Below, piece by piece: positions 46,601-52,541 of a stretch of 64,000 bases of DNA. The notes below the pieces were generated by a model that was not told the DNA's origin, ran no database searches, and was given only the letters and a program-made list of their open reading frames with translations. How positions within the stretch are numbered: position 1 is the first letter of the stretch; every line of letters begins with the position of its first letter. This DNA comes from Caulochytrium protostelioides. Its lineage: Eukaryota > Chytridiomycota > Caulochytriomycetes > Caulochytriales > Caulochytriaceae. A program made the translations under genes and the position numbers. The stretch lies in assembly GCA_003615045.1 (NCBI GenBank), contig ML014131.1, forward strand, positions 62,001 to 126,000, given 5' to 3'.

Positions 46601-47805
46601 AGCCTGAGAGTCCGGAGACTGCCGCCGATGCGGGCGCGCCGCCGCCCTCGCACCGCGCCAGCACCAAGACCGACAGCGCGCTCGAAGAGCCGAACGCTGA
46701 CGATAACGACGCCACGATGGACGATGCGACGCAGGTCGACAAGCAACGGATGGACGATGTGCTCGCGATGGTCGATGACCCCGCGATGACGGCCGCCGCC
46801 GATGATGCGGCTGCGGATGCGTATACCGCTGGTGACGACGATGACGACGCCGCCGACAAGGCCGAGCCGCTGGAGACCGAGCACGCTCTGGAGGAGTTCC
46901 AGGTGCGGCAGCTCGTGTCGGACTGGCAGACGTCCCACGATCCGGAGCTCGCGACGCGCATGTGGACCCAGGCGTGCCTCGCGACGCAGGCGCTGGCCTT
47001 CCAGCTCTGCGAGCAGCTTCGCCTCATTCTGGAGCCGACGAAGGCCACCAAGTTCAAGGGCGACTACCGCACCGGCAAGAAGCTCAACATGCGCAAGGTC
47101 ATTCCGTACATCGCGAGCCAGTACAAGAAGGACCGCATCTGGCTGCGCCGCTCCGAGCCGTCAAAGCGCACCTACCAGGTGATGCTCGCGATCGACGACA
47201 GCAAGTCGATGAACGCCGTCGAGACGGTCCGTCTCGCGCAGATGTCGATCGCGCTGCTCACCAAAGCGTTGACGCTGCTCGAGGTCGGCGAGCTTTCGCT
47301 CGTGTCCTTCGGCGCCGAGCCGCAACAGCTGCATCCGTTCGACATGCCCTTCACCAACGAAACCGGGCCTTCGCTTTTCCAGAAGTTCACGTTCGCCCAG
47401 ACCTCCACCGACGTCTACGCGCTGATGGGGTCCATGTTCAATGCGCTGACCCAGGCGCGCATGGGCTCCCACACGGCCGGCTCGGGCGACATCTGGCAGC
47501 TGCAGATCATTGTCTCGGACGGGCTGTGCGAGAACCACAGCGACATCCAGGCGCTCGTGCGCAAGGGGATGGAGAACCGCATCATGACCGTGTTCATCAT
47601 TCTTGACGCGCAGCACGCGGGGCAGTCCATCACCGGCCTGACGCGCGTACAGTACCAGACCAAGAACGGGCAGTCCAAGATGCAGCTGACCAAGTACATG
47701 GACACCTTCCCATTCGACTTCTTTATCGTCCTCCGCACGGTCGACCAGCTGCCCGCCATCATGTGCGACATCCTCCGCCAGTATTTCAGCATTGCCGCGG
47801 CGTGA
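31690..47805 (+). CDS. MDN1: Midasin, giant AAA+ ATPase of 60S ribosome assembly
   Basis: The 5,371-residue product is one intronless 16.1-kb frame. Six AAA+ modules in tandem have Walker A motifs at residues 441 (GPPGCGKT), 758 (GETGTGKT), 1178 (GPTSAGKT), 1470 (GETGGGKT), 1793 (GAPGVGKS) and 2130 (GESGSGKT). A long helical linker follows, then an Asp/Glu-rich arm at about 4430-5060 and a C-terminal VWA/MIDAS domain with DDSKS at about 5169 and IVSDG downstream. Midasin (Rea1/Mdn1) uses ATP hydrolysis to pull Ytm1 and Rsa4 from pre-60S particles in the nucleolus and nucleoplasm; the MIDAS domain docks on their UBL domains. Length is between yeast (about 4,900) and human (about 5,600). The frame opens at a GTG (31678), but the first ATG is 31690. 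Confidence 0.97.
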   Translation: MPSVAAAPAATRAGEPPPGELGASTSAAMSSSSTPPPLHALPSMPAFLSAVQQRLVAPDTDTLQLQFDLAPPLRRLMRDHGACLPDAVRATLSHLSPLKVAHRQNAMEALSMCLFMPCLTDAVAVTFRPLLLDLMARQLARLRCGAPSAAACPHHGAPVHTWSAPKRMADGSVKPRLSVNADDAAVVIAHDDAQLAAVESIFVSLSTMIQTAPHSRYLASEILLQLNTPFGVAHHVLAALDASSASSSSASSPSPSSPSSPVSAAAVLTPDLTARLLDLVQATYRICREPGQLGGLIQGTDVLFALRTFPHDDIALFATLAMGALHQVATPAMPLQAERLPAWILDEEHRRRRVMAQLSGLEPATVTDETAMEAVEPLVIDAAHLSPQCVDIGGIVVVSHRDADHPAAQPPVPLVMTLAIQQVMHRIAHTLMMEKPILLEGPPGCGKTSVIEAIAHQVAGDSLLKIYLGDQTDASLLLGSYISSEEPGIFKWQPGVLTTAVQEGRWILIEDIDLAPDEVLSILLPLLSKRELYIPSHNRTITAKPGFQIFSTRTTYASGSKAQIGRNLWEAVPLSSPSADEWVTILHTRFGLPPSWLQLWLAMFSDLVGETRAAMHKLSANDLVKFCRRVAMLQLPQRAWEGLPLHHKERVYLEAVDCFTGAMATPAATLSLLTILGRALGVPAARVDYFREEHAPTITDAGHEIAFGRATLPKCDNAYARALQSNHGLPFIVTTQAARTMEQLACCLQLRENVLLVGETGTGKTTTVQQMAQLTGNKLVVLNLSQQSESVDLVGSFKPVDESASFDALYHTFERVFGRTFPPEKNAVFLGMIGRARQARKWKQLLKGFQEACKKAAIALKSKRFAHDAERRASLTAEWDAFRAQVDKIGDSATASKLRFAYIEGILVQALRYGWWILLDEINLAPAETIECIKGVFESETGSVLLLERGDLEVVQRHPNFRLFACMNPATDAGKKQLSPGLDSRMTQFWIHGPDSNRQDLTLIVNRYLQDLPACTSVKVDHIVSFYLTIRDLVVNSRLYDGADQPVHFSLRTLTRALVFAVQFTPQFGLTRALYEAITMNFATGLSHASLVLVESLIHEHTLYDISCSMSSFLSILPAATRPEEETTLIGSFYLSRGDQEVPDDVDRTFIQTPCIARNKMHLARAAASGKYPVLIQGPTSAGKTSMVAYLAAKTGHRFVRVNNHDQTDLVEYIGGWQSEADGTLVFREGVLVQALRRGDWIVLDELNLAPTEVLEALNRLLDDNRELYLPETQETIRPHPEFMLFATQNPTGQYGGRKQLSRAFRNRFLEIHVGDIPPGELQTILSKRCAIAPSHAQKLVRVFKETQAARTRTKIFDGKTGLMTLRDLFRWANRDVVTVEDLACEGALLLAGKMRTLEEQQLCIQIIEKEFKVKVDLQASIDAKFNDLIQKIDATLLAQHRVVMTDPMKRLLVLVHEAAKYEEPVLLVGETGGGKTTVCQLVAALAGRSLAIVNAHYNSDASDFIGGLRPVRDSHAAPEPGSAEASAETAPASRPLFQWVDGPLTQAMRSGNYFLLDEISLANDSVLERLNSVLEPGRSILLTEKGTQGPGADSDFIHAHGDFRFLATMNPGGDYGKKELSPALRNRFTEIWVGETGGRRNTQLILQQQTPRLADDVITAMLDFLDWWVDHIPATQLILSIRDVLAWTQFFHKTAARIGTSAAFWEGGLLVFIDSLTGEAEISAAQQQLRQLSHRLEADAVARAVAFPFAAKLSDAAEDLQHAYSLQASTTRLNAMRLLRAMELTKPILLEGAPGVGKSSIVMTLAQRHHKTLYRINLSEQTDLSDLFGADLPNEMAQPGQPPFIWRDGAFTQAMQEGAWVLLDELNLATQQVLEGLNACFDHRASVYIPELDRTLTCHPDFRVFATQNPHHQGGGRKGLPKSFLNRFTQVQVESLLPGDSVQIVKLLHGDVPDALVEKLVALTHLLAAALDTGRLGAVGGPWEFNLRDILRLCMLLDTINRRQPPRGYDALDPAAADARHLSQQSEHLLDALNILYVRKFRTPIDQAFVLKAIARVFGVSVRRMKQRPAYRINDHVVAVGCTQLPRLAGTWPQTSSAYHQHLLLQAHLPAYESLLACVEHNWVAILTGESGSGKTDLVHTLAQLCRMPLKEMTMHPGMDSMELLGSFEQVNRERSYGSLQTAFETFRHTLTHDALTGQLAGQLDPQAQMQLLSQFYHLSRDVLAAVRSGRLHQALEALPLPYTHELASLRAVMEAIRQQDQLKEVRGQFCWVNSLLITAITEGHWLLVNDINLCPAPVLDRLNGLMETRGTLTLNERGLVDGELLTITPHPNFRMFFTMNPMYGECSRAVRNRGVEIWMDPLRQTLSADDLRAAAHLAGLRLPCAEPSSSSDDDAALLAADATTLTPLALLQHHRAMLYTGAFRRPSSVAAAALPNPAVTGLNTMGMLATAPETAFVSRIAAILRRAQRYEQTPGRPASLLLFVEQALQAASLPSVRHLLAYLAQHSTAPAVAAWVPRVAALLRQLGSLAASAPAAVSNLACQVQIAYNALCLASLASAPTARQDDRRVTNLATMLLQPQDQQIRQMERLSQADRRGFRCLRAVHDLEARLADALPPADRHAAFTYWRLAFVMGLIYAVAASEPDSDETMAQHALRRENTLRAHVQELVKRLAQCDTIATFASPGLLAPLKTFSDKPFFRYVLHPFELPHDVVSAIAAVTQTSGPGVQSAETVEALLLPLYHQAWLAQRIDRKQALVETLSLLHAARVAASAEGQFALPTTMIQTAQQLLIETRQAQTTSLSLEQLDADKSWVECGQIAKTLSFMIHHALSESVVAQDEERLIDRVLADPWSLPTRAAVTAHLAVLVKSMRAVSDIEPWNRLRHVLASPAQHAFLPAVLNELVIAHERQRRVFAAHFVGMSARHALMHYALFIKPIRAKTGQTVTVDTATTKVLAELVARDMLEKNAMSAPLYAAPYVAQRQTALLGALHHLDQGDAARRAMAADRIDRVVLKFVMDMVRAFHKHLAAAAPIAVLQQHVDAGTIPSWTALLAEALATARGDHLQSMIQKWWLPTLLPLLDAGAFLRGIDPASQASNGRLWVAASLAFLETFVLPDLSRDPRSETSFRQAASAARCTGLVDRMVAQHEYARALLGNSETAWSVLLADVLQREQAKTATWRQRNPPRADATLFGAMATAVRTFFGQHLDALMAEEFTGDAGAQLILNLENFCYYVATHFELRLPDVAVPVLNALYGLRRGVRLVHTSPEVVGFASDAAPSTPTPTAVALWKDPWNQILPLNVYQQMDQPQTIRWWLRLFLRSHPRHHDVSVSQVRCNIELLSSLLASCVTLTRHGYVAATTSVVLQTTLMEWLGVFWHEARDAIQHFKDEKAGLYTQGKSTAADVNELQQQHDDAAEMDEELAEVVEEYFPVQDEELDLIAAVDDAARDQVEAAKKRRRPASPNQRFWDEMARLIVTVDRAALLGADASSTGMTPTQPSDLVNDFVQRIACGFHASRQLDTLTATLPHLLLNPATNGTGAATPDVLPNFYKDPAPEEVRKVVPVLDHLAARLAQLLEQFPEHTLLEAIVRIVNRIGSYDVTSPISRFMTGLQTLLMKCQTWEDLASREVSLRTYMSEVTGLVVTWRKIELGNWHSLLKQEEAKAAFQSLNLYFPLIRLVLSPVSRQFKHPWRRALTYVQKRIDAYMQENANVAIDASQPLVLTPEQQRDLEGQVNQLSEMDLSDLGETDDDDADDAALQAHYTEIWRSVEEMMSSASIGEYAQRLQLITLVAKRLMAIRATPAIAQCLARVDHQFALRVENLLWQIHDYYAFFLPEIEKHREQQVAPIKKELQGFVRVASWKDVNVYALQESSMKNRFQLSKAVKNYRRILASPATVVLQSVLNRADAPAPCLTPTHMDQLTATWAARVATPAAETPARADAMVTKVASKAERWLHASAHQLPVATRAVAMLASCITQIQELRDDALKLNPKTNGSACNAHRLSCRRALADALKLVRYLGVSESLSVPVMEQRVQKRTEQLPAFPHAFDAAVLDALALAAPWDAVNDAFAHFSGQARVLAVAYQEGDCGGDMKAHDKSRLYAVLLGIYNTTLRNRGSLIRSLAAVAQAQADRAHLTHVFPACASTADVVRNPVHAEADVAALAEQARVLATTVTQALPIWHAYAKHGMVADAAVRRFQILGAQLTDHHQQLARLHPLDAPAFAAMLAAVRAGPVAWFAEATALITSQQLTSLNGLAQTFQSVQSGCESVFAALEAQAIADSVPADDTWAATMAELVQTMQLAMQRAVKLEMALAPADESKYVINEYEAQHHEWAHFSQWMNQFPEATCATLFSHVVATLKRLPHPQLTAAQAADVQRLLRLCDVPLAYVRDRLALQTVFLTAQVDLGLQLGKLMASLFKHGFCTPKPQESEAGGDDGDGQVTDGTGLGDGEGQKDVSDEIENEAEVDKPAESRKEQPDAPRDEDEEQPEGIDFDDGDMGDLENVEMDLGDDDSDVEDNTEDLDDHMGQAEPEAEAVDQQLWDKDDPEDDATAPKEDNDKEVGQGDELAAAAESSETQERQADQKEPKKEQPQAEASDEENDDHEKPDKEQINDEDDQVEDSHHLDIKKQKELTEMDDEEDDDGEDGDDEKPDADAEDDKPHEMPSNHVSNPLEEPDADNADDAEDAVDSQADPDELPQDGDPDDAEMEEEAGAEEARNAEQDDDAEEDREQSDADDVDGPDAAPIDIQPPQESGDHAENDATAPDGGDDDDEAPEAPEEDSSLAQQGDHPMEEIQTKAAVGQQVATDANEPDEEAQDEQDGETEQVDEADTTAMSKSATGEIMGQNNPMDMEDTTPEQRNLNDQQDHGEQKANPFRNLGDATQRWMENLQNLRDAEQKAPEESTPQVDDVQTADQAPEFEYAADGASNDAEMPQALGTATEDQSQDFSKQPQDDEDAEDAAPQAPEPDAAKPESPETAADAGAPPPSHRASTKTDSALEEPNADDNDATMDDATQVDKQRMDDVLAMVDDPAMTAAADDAAADAYTAGDDDDDAADKAEPLETEHALEEFQVRQLVSDWQTSHDPELATRMWTQACLATQALAFQLCEQLRLILEPTKATKFKGDYRTGKKLNMRKVIPYIASQYKKDRIWLRRSEPSKRTYQVMLAIDDSKSMNAVETVRLAQMSIALLTKALTLLEVGELSLVSFGAEPQQLHPFDMPFTNETGPSLFQKFTFAQTSTDVYALMGSMFNALTQARMGSHTAGSGDIWQLQIIVSDGLCENHSDIQALVRKGMENRIMTVFIILDAQHAGQSITGLTRVQYQTKNGQSKMQLTKYMDTFPFDFFIVLRTVDQLPAIMCDILRQYFSIAAA

Positions 47806-48325
47806 TACTTTCTTTTGTAGATCAGTTCTATCAATCATTCTCATTTTCTCGGCTTGAGTAGGCTCCTATCACAGAGCGGTCTTGAATAAAGGCATCAACT
47901 GACGGGGGGTCGCCATCGACAGCGCGCGGTTGGACGTTGTCTGACTGCGGATCCAGCCATTGCACGCCACGCCACGTTCTCTCGATGCAGAAAGATAGCA
48001 CAAGGGGTCCTCGCCCTGCGCTTGGCTCTCCGACAGAAACGGGGTCCATCCAGTCATCATAGCGAACTGAAAGGTCGATCCACCACGATGGAGGGTTCAG
48101 GGGCGCCCCAGCACGGAAGCCATCAACACGGTCGATGATGTTTACCTTGTGGCATCGCGTCCCATGGCATCCGATTGAGATACCTGTTGTGAGTGCCCCC
48201 GCGATCTTGGCCGAGGCTTTTCCGCGCCTCCCACTCCTCCCACTCCCGCGCCGATCCTTGATTTAACAAGCCCGCATCGATCCTGCTTCAACCGTGTTTC
48301 GCTGGCGTGAACCGGATCGCTCGCG
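47806..48325. other. Intergenic region between midasin and biotin-protein ligase
   Basis: These 520 bp are of balanced composition. A short T-rich patch follows the midasin stop. No gene, tRNA or clear promoter element was found. Confidence 0.5.
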
Positions 48326-50272
48326 ATGGGGCTGAATATCCTCGTGTACAACGGCCCCGGCACGGCGCCGTCACATGCACGCGACACGCTTCGTGTGCTG
48401 CAGACGTTTCTCTCGCAGAGCTACGACATCAGCTTCGTCGACCATGACACCCTGCAGCGCGGCCAGTGGCCCGCCTCGACCGCGCTGCTCGTGGTTCCGG
48501 GCGGCCAGGACGTCCCCTACGTGCGCGACCTCCCCGCCGACCTGATCCGCGCTTATGTGCGCGACGGCGGCCGGTACTGGGGCATCTGTGCAGGCGCCTA
48601 CTATGCCGCGGCAGAGATTGTCTTTGAGCCCGACCGCCCCGAGTATGCGGTGTGCGGGCCGCGGCCCCTGGGATTCTGCGGCCGCGCGGTCGGCAGCGTC
48701 ACGCCGGAGTTCACCTACGGCACCGAGGCTTCCGCCCGCATCAAGGAGCTGGTGTTAGGCAGCGAGCTGGCCGCCGCGGTGCCCGGCGACGCTCCGCCGC
48801 CGTCGCTGCCGGTCTACGTCAATGGGGGGCCCTTCTTGGAGCTTGCAGACCCCGCGGCCCATCCGGACGTGACGAGCCAGCGTGTGCTCGCCCACTACGA
48901 CACGGTCGCCGTCGCCGTCGCGAGCGGAAGCGACCCGCAGCTGCAGGCCAGCACGACCTACCCGGCGATCGTCCGCGCGCAGTATGGCCGCGGCGAAGTC
49001 CTGTTGACCTCGCCGCACCTCGAGACGGCGCCTGAGACGGTGCCGAACCCCGCCGACGCCGCCCAGTGGCCTCGGTTCCAGCAGACGCAGCCGGCGCGCG
49101 ACGCGGTGCTAGGCTGTTTGCTGCGCGGTCTCGGCCTAGCGATCAATGAGCCCGAAACTGATCCCATCGACCGCGCCCAGGGCAGCCGTCTCTATTTGTG
49201 CACCGAGCCCGAGCTGGAAAGCACACTGCGCCCATTCCATCGGCCGGCGCCGCCGTCATCGGCAGCGCCGGCCGTCGCGATCGTCTGGCCGCTCGAGCCG
49301 CCGAGCGCTCGCGGGGACGCGGCGGTCCCCGAGGCGCTGCCCGCCACGCTGGCCGCCGAGCTGTTCGCGCGACCGTCGGAATATCCCACGAAAACGTCGC
49401 TGACGGCGCGGTTCGACGTGAAGCAGTGCTACACGCACTGGGCGCGCCGCCGCATCGCGCATCCCGATAGCCAGCGGATGCAGTGGCCGTTCGCCCTGCT
49501 GTACAGCGAGGTGGTGACCTCGACGCAGACCGTGCTCGAGGCCAGTCCCGCACTGCTCGCGGCCGTGCCCTCGGGATTCGCCTATGTGGCGGAGCACCAG
49601 ACCCAGGGACGCGGCCGCGCTTCCAACACATGGCTCAGCCAGAAGGGCTGCCTCCAGTTCTCGATCTCCGTCAAGCTCCCGCACGGCCTGCCCGTCGTCA
49701 ACCTGCAGTACCTCGTGGCGCTGAGTATCGTGGATGGCATCACGGCGCTGCTGCCGTACGAGAAGGGCAGCCGCGTCCGGCTCAAGTGGCCCAATGACAT
49801 CTATGTCCGCGCGGCGACCGACCGAGATGGCGCGCCGCACTACGAAAAAGTCGGCGGGATCCTCGTCCAGACCAGCACGCTCGGCGACCACTTCCACGTC
49901 ATCAGCGGCATCGGCCTCAACGTCACCAACAAGCGGCCCACCGCCACGCTGGCCGATGTTGACCCTGCGGTCACGCAGGAAAAGCTGCTCGCTGAGATCC
50001 TGCTCCACCTCGACCGCAACATGGCTATCTTTGCGCGCGATCGGAGCTTCGGCTTTTTCCGGCCGCAGTACGAGCGCGTCTGGCTGCACCAGCACCAGGA
50101 CGTCTCCTACCGTGTCCCCGTGCCGAACGGGCCCGACCGCATCGCCCAGGGCCGCATCACGGGCATCGACGAGCAGGGCCACCTGCTCCTCGATGTGGGC
50201 GGCAACCGCATCAGCGTCATGCCCGATGGCAACCGCTTCGACTTTCTGCGCGGGCTGATCTACCCGGCCTGA
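48326..50272 (+). CDS. BPL1: Biotin-protein ligase (holocarboxylase synthetase)
   Basis: The product is 648 residues. The N-terminal half (about 1-280) is the class I glutamine-amidotransferase-like BPL_N domain typical of fungal Bpl1 (MGLNILVYNGPG, LLVVPGGQDVPY, YWGICAGAYYA). The catalytic half has the biotinyl-AMP motif TQGRGRASNTW (about 426-436), RLKWPNDIYV (KWPND near 487) and KVGGILVQT with SGIGLNVTN. A C-terminal BPL_C domain follows. The enzyme activates biotin with ATP and attaches it to a lysine of acetyl-CoA carboxylase, pyruvate carboxylase and related enzymes, mainly in the cytosol. Length is near yeast Bpl1 (690). It has no introns. It converges on HRD1 with 68 bp between the stop codons. 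Confidence 0.95.
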   Translation: MGLNILVYNGPGTAPSHARDTLRVLQTFLSQSYDISFVDHDTLQRGQWPASTALLVVPGGQDVPYVRDLPADLIRAYVRDGGRYWGICAGAYYAAAEIVFEPDRPEYAVCGPRPLGFCGRAVGSVTPEFTYGTEASARIKELVLGSELAAAVPGDAPPPSLPVYVNGGPFLELADPAAHPDVTSQRVLAHYDTVAVAVASGSDPQLQASTTYPAIVRAQYGRGEVLLTSPHLETAPETVPNPADAAQWPRFQQTQPARDAVLGCLLRGLGLAINEPETDPIDRAQGSRLYLCTEPELESTLRPFHRPAPPSSAAPAVAIVWPLEPPSARGDAAVPEALPATLAAELFARPSEYPTKTSLTARFDVKQCYTHWARRRIAHPDSQRMQWPFALLYSEVVTSTQTVLEASPALLAAVPSGFAYVAEHQTQGRGRASNTWLSQKGCLQFSISVKLPHGLPVVNLQYLVALSIVDGITALLPYEKGSRVRLKWPNDIYVRAATDRDGAPHYEKVGGILVQTSTLGDHFHVISGIGLNVTNKRPTATLADVDPAVTQEKLLAEILLHLDRNMAIFARDRSFGFFRPQYERVWLHQHQDVSYRVPVPNGPDRIAQGRITGIDEQGHLLLDVGGNRISVMPDGNRFDFLRGLIYPA

Positions 50273-50340
50273 CACCAATCATGGTCGATTCATACACCAG
50301 AAACCATCGATCGACGTATGCATAGAACAAAAAGGTAGAC

Positions 50341-52541
50341 TTAAGATTCCTCGTCGGGCGTCGATGTGGACGGCGGGTCGCTCGTCGTCGTCGCCGTCGC
50401 CGTCGTCGTCGTCGTCGTCGATGGCAGCGCGGGAGCCGGCACGGGAGCCGGCGCAGGCGCAGGCACATCGACAGGCCGGGGAGCCGGCGCCGTGGGCGTC
50501 GGCAGCGTGCCCAAGGCCGTGAGCGACGGCGACGCGGCGGTTACCGCGGCCACCGCGGCCGCCAGCGCGTCGTCGCCAGTCGCCAGCGCTGCCGGCATCC
50601 CGCCGTGAACCGCGGCGCTGGTGGGCGCGCTCGCGGACCGGCCGGCGTCGTCGGGGCTCGGCGGGATCGAGCCGAGCAGCTGCGTCATCTGCGTCATGAT
50701 GCCGCTCAGCTGGCCCTGCAGCGAGCTGACGGCGTGGATGCGGTGGATGAGGTGCTCACGGCCCTGATCCTGCAGCTGCTCGAGCTGCGTATGCGGCAGG
50801 GCGTGCAGCGGCGTCATCGGGTCGCCGGCGCCGACGCCGCCGTGGGCGGGCAGCACGAGCGGGCCCGGGGCCCCGGCCGCGGCAAACGACGGCGTGCCCG
50901 CCACCAGCGTCGGCGTGCCCGCCACGCCCGGGTAGTGATGCTGCGCGAACTCGGGGAACTGGTCGAGCGGGATGAGCGGCGCCGTCGGCTCGGCGAGCAC
51001 GCCATGGTGCTGGGCTGGCGAGCCGTTGTACGCGAACCCTGGCGCGTGGGCCTGCGCATGCGCATGCGCCTGGGCCTGCGCCTGCGCTTGCGCCTGCAGC
51101 GCCTGGTGCCGCGCGAGCGCTTGCTGGTGGCGCTGCTGGGCCTGCGCGACGGCGTCGGCGTGCGCCTGTGCATGCAGCTGCGCGTGCGCGGGCGTCGGCG
51201 TGCCTGCGCCCCCGGCGTTGATCACGACCACACGGGCGTGGTGAGCGCCGCCCGGCGCCGGTCCCGGCGTTGCGGCGGCCGGCGGCGCCCCGGGCGTCGG
51301 CGGCGCCACAGGCGGGGGGTCGCCCTCGGCGGCGGGCTGCGGCGCGGGCCGCATAGAGCTCGGGATCTCGGGGCCCGAGAGGACGGAGCGGCGGCAAGTG
51401 GGGCAGGTCTGCTGGCGCTCGAGCCAGCTGCGGAGACAGTGGAAGTGGAAGAGGTGGCCGCAGGCGAGTTTCTTGGGGACGTCGACTTGGAGCTGGGCGG
51501 CGCCCGTGAGCGTCATTTCTTCGCGGCAGATGATGCAGACGCCGTCGGTGGCCTCGAGCTCGGCGCGCGTCGCCGTTGGGTAGCGCGCGTTCATGTTGGC
51601 GGTGGCTTGGCGGTACTGGACTAGGTCGCGCCAGCGCTGCACAAACGAGCGGAACGTCATGTACAAATCGCGGATGATGTGCAGCGGCAGGCCATAGTAG
51701 TGGACCACGAGAGCAAAGAACACCATATAGGCGCCGAGTTTCAGGAAATCGGCAATCAGGTCCACGTAGAAGAGATAGTACCGCTTCTCGTCCCAAGGCT
51801 CCTGTCGACGGATCTCGATCGTGTGGAAGATGAACTTCGTCGTCGAGGTCATGAGATGCGTGAGCAGCAGCGAGTACTCAAACCCAAAGATGATCAGCAT
51901 ACTGGGCCCGTGCAGCATCGTATAGTTGCTGGCGTGCATGAGCAGCGAGACATCGACATAGGCCAGCAGCGCAATGAGACTCCCCGAGCGGACCCAGAAG
52001 CGGCGGAGGCTCGCTGGCACCTGTTGCTCCATAAAATCGATTCGGTCCTGCAAGATCCAGTGGAAGATCTTGATGAACAAGAGAAAGCCGAAATGGGAAA
52101 CGAAGGAAACATTAAAGTCGTTGCGGAAGATCGTCATGGCTAAGCAGGTTTCGGTAACGGCAAACCAAGCCCGCTCATACAGATGCTCAACCTCCAGCGC
52201 ACGGAGCTTGCCGAAAAAGAGGCGTTGCAGCATCCTACCGACAATAATCGAGCAGAACAGGCAAAAGTTCATAATGACCTGAAGTACGCATCACAGCCAC
52301 ATGACAACATGATACACCCAAGAAGGGTTATGCAAGGTGAGCGATCCGGTCTTGTTCATCAGCCACCGATCATCCAGAGGGCGGGACCCGAGTTCATCGA
52401 GAGCAACGTTACCAAGAGGCCAAAGTTGTGGTTGGTTAAGCCGATGCATGTTGCAAAAAAGAATCCGCGTTGCCGCCAGATATGCACGACGTGAGCCAGG
52501 AGCACGCCTGAGCTCATCAGGCCATAGGCAAGGAGTCGCAT
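50341..52541 (-). CDS. HRD1: HRD1/synoviolin-type ERAD E3 ubiquitin ligase
   Basis: There are two exons on the minus strand: 52541-52413 (43 residues, first membrane span) and 52278-50341. The 134-bp intron begins GTAACG and ends CAG, in phase 0. The join restores the conserved second span (NFGLL then VIMNFCLF) and gives 688 residues. Family motifs include LQRLFFGKLRALEVEHLYER, TIFRNDFNV and several further spans. The cytosolic RING-H2 finger has C291, C294, C316, H318, H321, C324, C335 and C338. The remaining C-terminal 340 residues are low complexity (Ala-Gln, His, Pro and Thr-rich). HRD1 forms the ER retrotranslocation channel and ubiquitinates misfolded ER proteins with Hrd3 and Cdc48. 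An ATG inside exon 2 (52272) would omit the first span and is not favoured. Confidence 0.93.

Noticed and set aside
44850-47057. 735-codon Ser-rich antisense frame opposite the acidic arm of midasin
   Set aside because: GAC/GAG/GAT codons read backwards give Ser/Leu; no independent evidence for a gene.
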